Shown here: positions 58,555 through 64,000 of the stretch, one piece after another
How the letters are laid out: every line of letters starts with the position of its first letter
How positions within the stretch are numbered: the first letter of the stretch is position 1
Made by a program: the position numbers and the translations under genes
Notes under the pieces: generated by a model
What the model was told of the DNA's origin: nothing
Database searches by the model: none
The model's input: the letters and a program-made list of their open reading frames with translations, nothing else
Assembly: GCA_033439685.1 (NCBI GenBank)
Contig: JAUEDM010000002.1
Span: forward strand, 1,116,001-1,180,000
DNA: 64,000 bases
DNA from: Apodospora peruviana
Lineage: Eukaryota; Ascomycota; Sordariomycetes; Sordariales; Lasiosphaeriaceae
Reading direction: 5' to 3'

Positions 58555-61500
58555 CAAATCTACAGAAAATTCAAGGATCTGGCCAGTCTGCAGGTGTGTG
58601 GTGCGAGAGGCCCCTGGTTCGCATCAGGATGTACTGTTTTCGGCAGTCTAGCTATTCCCTCCCCAAAGTGACAGCGTGGCATGCGTCGCGTCCAGAGGCT
58701 TGTGCAGATATTGTTCCAATTGTGTTCCCATGTCGATGCAGCGAGGTGTGTAGCACCAGGTTATCCGGCAGTGGTGATATGGGAGAGAACAAAGAGCAGC
58801 ACAAGCTGGCCAATATCCCACACACTTGTCTTTCTTGACAAACCAGCCATACCACAAAGCAACACACAAAACATTTGATGGAAATATAAATAATGGTCGG
58901 CTTCTTCATCCCTGGAAGCTCGTGATCGCCCAAGGAGAGGCCCGTAGGGTGGTGATGAGTGCTGTGGTATCAACAAGGCTGTGGGGGCCAAGACGGGTAA
59001 TCATCTGGTCTAGATTAATACAGCCCTGCTTTTCCCTGCCGTTTCGCTCCTCATACCCCTGGAAATGGCCCTTCAGCCTCACTTTACCCCTCCCTCGGGT
59101 ATTAGGAGGGGGTCAGTTGCTGTTTCTTAGTGTGTATTTCTTCTACGCAGGTTGCCCGGCTTGTATGAGTAGAGGTGGAACCCCCTCTGAGGGACAAAAA
59201 TCCAAATACCCGTTTCGTCAGACAGGCAGCAAGCTATTGGTTGCCAGCATAATACGACAAGCATCTCCTACGTCTGCACCACATCTCTTACATTTTATTG
59301 CTTCCGGGTGCTCCTCTCCGGTGGGACGCTTGCCTCTTTGCTGCATCCCAGGGGCATTGGAAGTGCAGTATACGCACCTAGCTAAGGTAGCTAGGGATTG
59401 AACCGGGGGTCAGGCAGGACTATTATTGTGGTGCTCACCTCATCACATGTTGCCATGAACGATTTATCTCTGTCTGTCTGCCACTCTCTGTTTAGCTGCC
59501 TTGCTCGTGATGGGTTCTGGTTCTTGTACTGCCATGGCATGCCGCGCTCGGTGCTTGGCTGATGTCGTGGAGAGCATACCTTATGTAAGATCACCCACAG
59601 ACACCCTTCGAGAACGGCGAGGCAGATTCACTACACCTTCAGCTTTATAAACCCTCCAGTTTCATGTCCCATGCGGTGATTTGCATGGTGGTTTTTTCTC
59701 CCCCCGCATTCTCGACGGGAATGCCGGATGCAGAAAGGATCATATTGTGGTTCGGTGTTGCTCGTTGGCGAGGAGGAGCGTAACACAGCACAGCGCCGCA
59801 CCGCACAACACAATACAAAACAGAATGGTATCCGAGAGAATCCGAAGACAGAGTCTGTCTGTGTGTCTTGCGTCGTGCAGCACCAACACCCAGCACCCAA
59901 CGCAAGCACAGGCGCAAGCACCCCGCAGGTTCCCAGTGGGTGAGAAGTGAAGTCGCCGGGTTGGCAGTCAGAAGCACGGCTCTTTTTGGGGGGGGGGGGA
60001 CTTTGATGTTGGAGTTTGGCGGTGGCTGCGGTGCTTTCCACGTTGTATTACACTGCTCATCAAGATACCTGACGTATACACATGCACATATGAACCTGGT
60101 CCCGCAAGCAGCAGCCTCATCTCTCCGCGAACAAGATTCATCTATTCTAAGCGTGTTCGCCCGTTGTAGTTCTCTAGTACGGGAACAGTACAGTAATATA
60201 ACCTCGAGATTTGTTTGGGTTGGCGATATCGGCATGTGACAGTGACTGATTAGGTACCTACAGGTAGATATCCCGGAGCCTTCCGTGCTCTGCCGCTGGG
60301 GCGGGAGGGAAGTTGAGAAAAGAAAACGAAACAAAACAAAAAGGAACTGTTAGCCGCGATAGACTTGCCTTATTCTGCACACATACTTTTACCGCAGTTA
60401 CCGTACCGTGGTTACATTGCATATTGGGGATAAGATGGCAAACCCACCCATCCACCCACACATTATGAAACTGTGATGTGGTGTGATGCTTCCTTGCTAG
60501 CTACATACCAGTGCCTACCTTAGCTAGCTATACCAAGGTATAATGAATCTGCATACACGAGGAAACGGGACGCTTTACAGGTTTACTTGCTTTCCGTCGC
60601 TGTCGGTCTTGGTACTATTGCATCCCTTTGCAGAGCCTCGGCAGGAACCGTTTTGTTACACGTCACCCCTCACATACATACCAGTAGAACAGATCTATGT
60701 ATCGGTGATGTGATGGAATATGCGGTGGAGTTGAGTGGGGATAGGGATGGCGCCAACAACCAAGTCTGTCTACCGACATATCTTTCCTTAGGTCCCCGGA
60801 GGCCTCTTGCTTGGGTGGACGAGGAGGTGAGTGAGTGAATATACGTGGGAGAACGCGTTGTCTCTGGATTGAAAGAGAGCCGGATGTAGTGCCAATACCC
60901 AGGCCAGGAAAGGCACCTACCTACCTTTTCACCAACTTATAGTATATATGACGTGTGTGAGAGATAGAGCATGAGGGAGCAATGTGAAGCAAAGCCAGCT
61001 GATCAACCGCCGTCGAGATACTTGTTCCGGTTGTAAATAAGGCGACGTTCTTGTTTAAGTGTAGGTTAGGTATCATGATGGAGAGGATGAAGGTAGGTAT
61101 TCTGTCTCGTGGTACCGATGATCACTATACTGAAACCGAGAACCGATATTTGGGTATACAGAAGTAGAGCCTCACACATACACTCGCCCCTTTTCTCAAG
61201 TAAATCTCCGAATGCACAAAAGACCCCCAAACAGAAACTGATGTGATCGCCGCCTCTCTCAAATTTCCAATTTCCCAAAACAGTAACACGTACATAACAT
61301 CGTATTCTCCCACACACACTCTCGCGATCCTCCATCTCTCAAGTTCTCAACTTCAGCATACACATACAAACATCCATTCCACGTTGTGAAAGTAACTCAG
61401 TAGTCCCCACGCTCGTCTCAACCAGCGAAGAAACACCTGTCAGCTGCGCATGAACAACGCCACATCTTGTCTCCCCGCATGGGGATATAAAGCAGGGAGC

Positions 61501-62616
61501 CATAAAAGTTAGAATGGGAGCAATTACCCTACCCACGGAGAAATTACGATTGATCGACGCTAATTACATGGGTTTTCTGAGAAGTATCGCTAAGATATCT
61601 ATCTCACTTACTACTAAAATCGGTTCTTTGTACGTACCCCGTGATCTTGAATGTCTTGCATATCGTTATCGTAGGATAGCTATGCGGATTAGACAAACAC
61701 ATCATAATGTCCTTGCCTGCCGCGGCTACCTTTTTCACCTGGGTGGGTGGTTCAGATTCGTGGGGGGTTATCTCTCTTGATCACTTGTACGCACGCACCT
61801 GAATGAAGAAGCGGTTGAGTGAAACAATGGCAAAACATAACTAACTACCTGGTATCCAGACCACACATCTACCTAGGCAGAGGCAGATAAGGTCAATACT
61901 GCTTGGTTGCGTAACTAGTAAAAAGCATTTCGAGAAGACCAGCAGAAGGGAGAGTTAGGTCGTTGTTTAACGTATAATTTGTACAGAGTAAAGACAGCTG
62001 TATGATTGTGGAATGAAATGGATATACCTTGATCGAATTCATCATCTTCCTCCCTTCCTTGTGCACAGGACGTCCTGCATCGCGTAGGTCCCCTTTCATT
62101 TCGAATGAATTTAAGTACGTATATATGGTCTCAAGTATCCTTCATCCATATGCACTTTCTAGCTAAAAAGCTTGTTATTGTGTCTATCTTGATTAAATAA
62201 TGGGGTTAACCAAGGTCAGGATCAATCACGCTCAAGCATGAGAATGAGCACACCATTCATTATTTTCTCAACCATCCATATAAATTACTAGCAGCGACAC
62301 AACGGGTAAACAATATCTCTATAATCACGGGCAACTATATCGGCCATAGTCCTTGGAATCGACCTGCTTTCCATTCATCGGTCGTCCCACCATAACATCA
62401 TACCATAAACTACGTACAAAATCAAAGTCCTAGTCCCAATAAGTCTAGGTAGGCAGGACAACCCAGTTCACCGTGAATCATGTATCATGATCATTCGTAA
62501 AAAATAATAAACAACAAGAATGAAACAACCCAAAGAAGACTAACTACATCTCCCTTCTAAAAGCACTAACACACCCCTTTCATCTTTTTCTCATGTATGC
62601 CTGAGACCCAAGCCAG
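58555..62616. other. Gene-poor intergenic stretch rich in TACCTA/TAGGTA words
   Basis: About 4 kb with no supportable gene. The largest frame (minus, about 59645-60334) has low-complexity and Cys/Arg-rich composition and a poly-G artefact inside it. A 12-base G run lies at 59988-59999. CTAGCTAAGGTAGCTAG at about 59382 and an imperfect inverted repeat TACCTTAGCTAGCT..AAGGTA at about 60516-60540 stand out. CACCTACCTACC lies at about 60914 and TCTACCTAGGCAG at about 61868. Confidence 0.55.
59988..59999. repeat. Poly-G homopolymer, 12 bases
   Basis: An uninterrupted G run visible in intergenic DNA. Confidence 0.9.
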
Positions 62617-64000
62617 CTATCTCACTTGAATGCCACAATCATTTGCTGCTGCTTCGCCATCGGCGCCAGCAGCAGTTGATGTCGTTGCAGCAGCCCCGCC
62701 CTGTATCAACGTCTCCAGCTCCCACGGGTTAAGCGTGCTACGCCTCCTCGATGCGACGCGACTACTTCCGCTAGTCTGGCGCTTCTTCGCAACAACCTCG
62801 CGCTTCTTCACTTTCCGTACCGGCTGCTCTGCTTCTGCCTGTGGTAGTTGCTGTTGCCGCGGTCGATGTCGCTCGTAACGACGCTGACCATCAACGACAG
62901 TTGTACCGGTACCCGCAGAAGTCACCGGCCCAGGTCCAGCAAGTTCATCCTCCTCCTCGTCATCATCCGCCGCCGCCGTAGTCCTTGGCTGATAATCTTT
63001 ATTGGACGACCTAGTATTGCTGACCGCTGACAGAGCAGACGAAGGTCGGGATGATGATTCTCCATCACTTCGTTTTCCGGTACCGGCAGGGGAATCACTT
63101 CCAGTATTAGACGTGGCCGTGGCCACCGCAGCAGGCGCGAGACTGACTCGCTTGTGGCCGCCAATCCTCGCAGCCTTGAGCTTGGCTCTCACGCGCGCGG
63201 CATCTGCTTCGCGCTCCGAGGCAGCCAGCTTCGCGGCGATGGTTGCCATGCTCAGCGGTGACTGTTGCGGCGGCGGAAGAAGACCAACAACGGTCTCGCC
63301 TCTCGAGTTATTGTTGCTGTTACCGGATCGCGGAAGCGGAAGCCGTGAGTTGACACGCTTTGTTGGCGTCTCTTTTGGTACTGCGAAAGCTGGGACGGGC
63401 GGCGGGGGCATCAGTGCTGCGTCGGAGGCTGCGGACTTGGTATTGTTGTTGTTGTTGTTCGATGTCGACGACGACGACAAAGATATGTCGACAGATGTAG
63501 TGGTTGTATCCGCCCTGGAAGTTGCGCTGCCTGCGGAAACGGTCCTTTGTTGCCTCGAGGCGACAGCAACAGGTGCAGAAGGACCTTCATTGTCATCTTG
63601 CCCCTTTCCACCCAGCGCTCTCGTAGTCTTTACTGTATTGGATCGAACTGGCTTCCTGGCAAGGGGTACCTGTTTCCTTTCAGGCTGGACCGGCTGCCTG
63701 TTCGAAGTTATTGGAGGCTGCCTTCTTTGGTTTCTTTCAAAAACTCCAGAGGGTTTGGGCACCACCTCCTCTGAGGGCTTGGCAAGCAAGATGTCGAGTG
63801 AAGACGCTGAATCAGCAAGGGGCTCTGTGACATTGTTGGCGGCGGAATTAGAAGACCCGAAATCCTCCTCCAGTTGTTCCTCTGGGCGCACCGGCTTCTT
63901 CTTTGGCGACTGCTGTGGCGGCATCTGAGCGTGGGGCGGCGGTAGAGGCGGTTGCTCCTGTTCCCGTTCTTCTCTTCTGGGGTCGAACGTCTTCTCCTCC
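62617..64000 (-). CDS. Disordered basic protein, C-terminal part (partial at right edge)
   Basis: The minus-strand frame ends with a TGA at 62617 and stays open through Met codons at 63924 to the window edge. The 25 codons upstream of that Met still look coding (EEKTFDPRREEREQEQPPLP), so the gene very probably starts beyond 64000. At least 460 residues are visible. The composition is Ser/Pro/Lys/Arg-rich with an Asn run, an acidic run (DDDEEEDELAG), basic patches (VRKVKKREVVAKKR) and a C-terminal SRVASRRRSTLNPWELETLI motif. No folded domain was recognised apart from a possible helix near AAKLAASEREADAARVRAKL. Chromatin, kinetochore or microtubule proteins can look like this, but no family is supported. 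Confidence 0.8.
   Translation of the reverse strand, partial: EEKTFDPRREEREQEQPPLPPPHAQMPPQQSPKKKPVRPEEQLEEDFGSSNSAANNVTEPLADSASSLDILLAKPSEEVVPKPSGVFERNQRRQPPITSNRQPVQPERKQVPLARKPVRSNTVKTTRALGGKGQDDNEGPSAPVAVASRQQRTVSAGSATSRADTTTTSVDISLSSSSTSNNNNNNTKSAASDAALMPPPPVPAFAVPKETPTKRVNSRLPLPRSGNSNNNSRGETVVGLLPPPQQSPLSMATIAAKLAASEREADAARVRAKLKAARIGGHKRVSLAPAAVATATSNTGSDSPAGTGKRSDGESSSRPSSALSAVSNTRSSNKDYQPRTTAAADDDEEEDELAGPGPVTSAGTGTTVVDGQRRYERHRPRQQQLPQAEAEQPVRKVKKREVVAKKRQTSGSSRVASRRRSTLNPWELETLIQGGAAATTSTAAGADGEAAANDCGIQVR

Noticed and set aside
59385..59410. B-box-like GGTTCAATCC on the minus strand
   Set aside because: T-stem does not pair and no A box or acceptor stem lies at the right distance.
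59645..60334. 229-codon minus-strand frame
   Set aside because: Runs through a poly-G tract and low-complexity DNA, with no domain and poor codon character.
63002..63928. 308-codon plus-strand frame at the right edge
   Set aside because: Antisense to the disordered Ser/Arg-rich gene; repetitive codons open both strands, and the minus frame continues past the edge and ends cleanly.

Overview
The window looks like nuclear DNA from a filamentous ascomycete, most likely a Sordariomycete (Sordariales-like). The genes are interrupted by short introns, mostly 50-120 nt, with GTRNGT donors, CTAAC/CTGAC-type branch sites and YAG acceptors. Two tRNA genes carry anticodon-loop introns, and the intergenic DNA is rich in TAGGTA/TACCTA-type words. 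The protein families present fit this lineage. The assignment below class level is inference; no marker gene was compared. Intron positions were worked out by hand from reading-frame continuity, family motifs and splice consensus, and each multi-exon model was checked to give an intact frame.

Left part (1-18.3 kb): the first 252 bases are the start of a minus-strand gene whose N-terminus looks like the SAT domain of a non-reducing polyketide synthase; the rest lies off the left edge. After about 9.4 kb with no convincing gene comes a four-exon secreted multicopper oxidase of the Fet3/Abr1 type (9715-11514, minus). A second gene-poor stretch of about 6.8 kb follows. The PKS/multicopper-oxidase pair is compatible with a pigment or polyketide locus, but the distance makes this only a hypothesis.

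Middle (18.3-35 kb): the minus strand carries a type II membrane PNGase A-like amidase (18324-21145), a small uncharacterised ORF, a mitochondrial DUF1279/FAM210-type protein (24408-25347), an ATP-dependent 5-oxoprolinase (27134-31280), a GNAT acetyltransferase (32066-32800) and the Sub1/PC4 coactivator (33932-34533). Two intron-containing tRNAs, Gly(TCC) and Glu(CTC), lie on the plus strand at 26.05-26.81 kb.

Right part (35-64 kb): plus-strand genes are a PXA-PX-nexin C sorting nexin (35344-38682, with two upstream ORFs), a Dal5-type MFS anion:cation symporter with seven exons (40595-42889), an AIM24-family protein with a proline-rich N-terminus (44420-45914), a large disordered protein with an internal 56-residue tandem duplication (47056-49683), and an F-box protein (56412-58554). 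On the minus strand are a MOSC-ferredoxin reductase-[2Fe-2S] fusion (51034-52912) and, at the right edge, the C-terminal part of a disordered basic protein (62617-64000).

Most genes are ordinary housekeeping or metabolic loci that do not form one pathway. The items most worth a second look are the PKS/MCO neighbourhood, the MOSC fusion enzyme, the membrane-anchored PNGase A homologue, the internal protein duplication, the uORFs on the sorting nexin and a possible decayed gene at 23.1-23.7 kb. I found no CRISPR array, rRNA gene or recognisable transposon.
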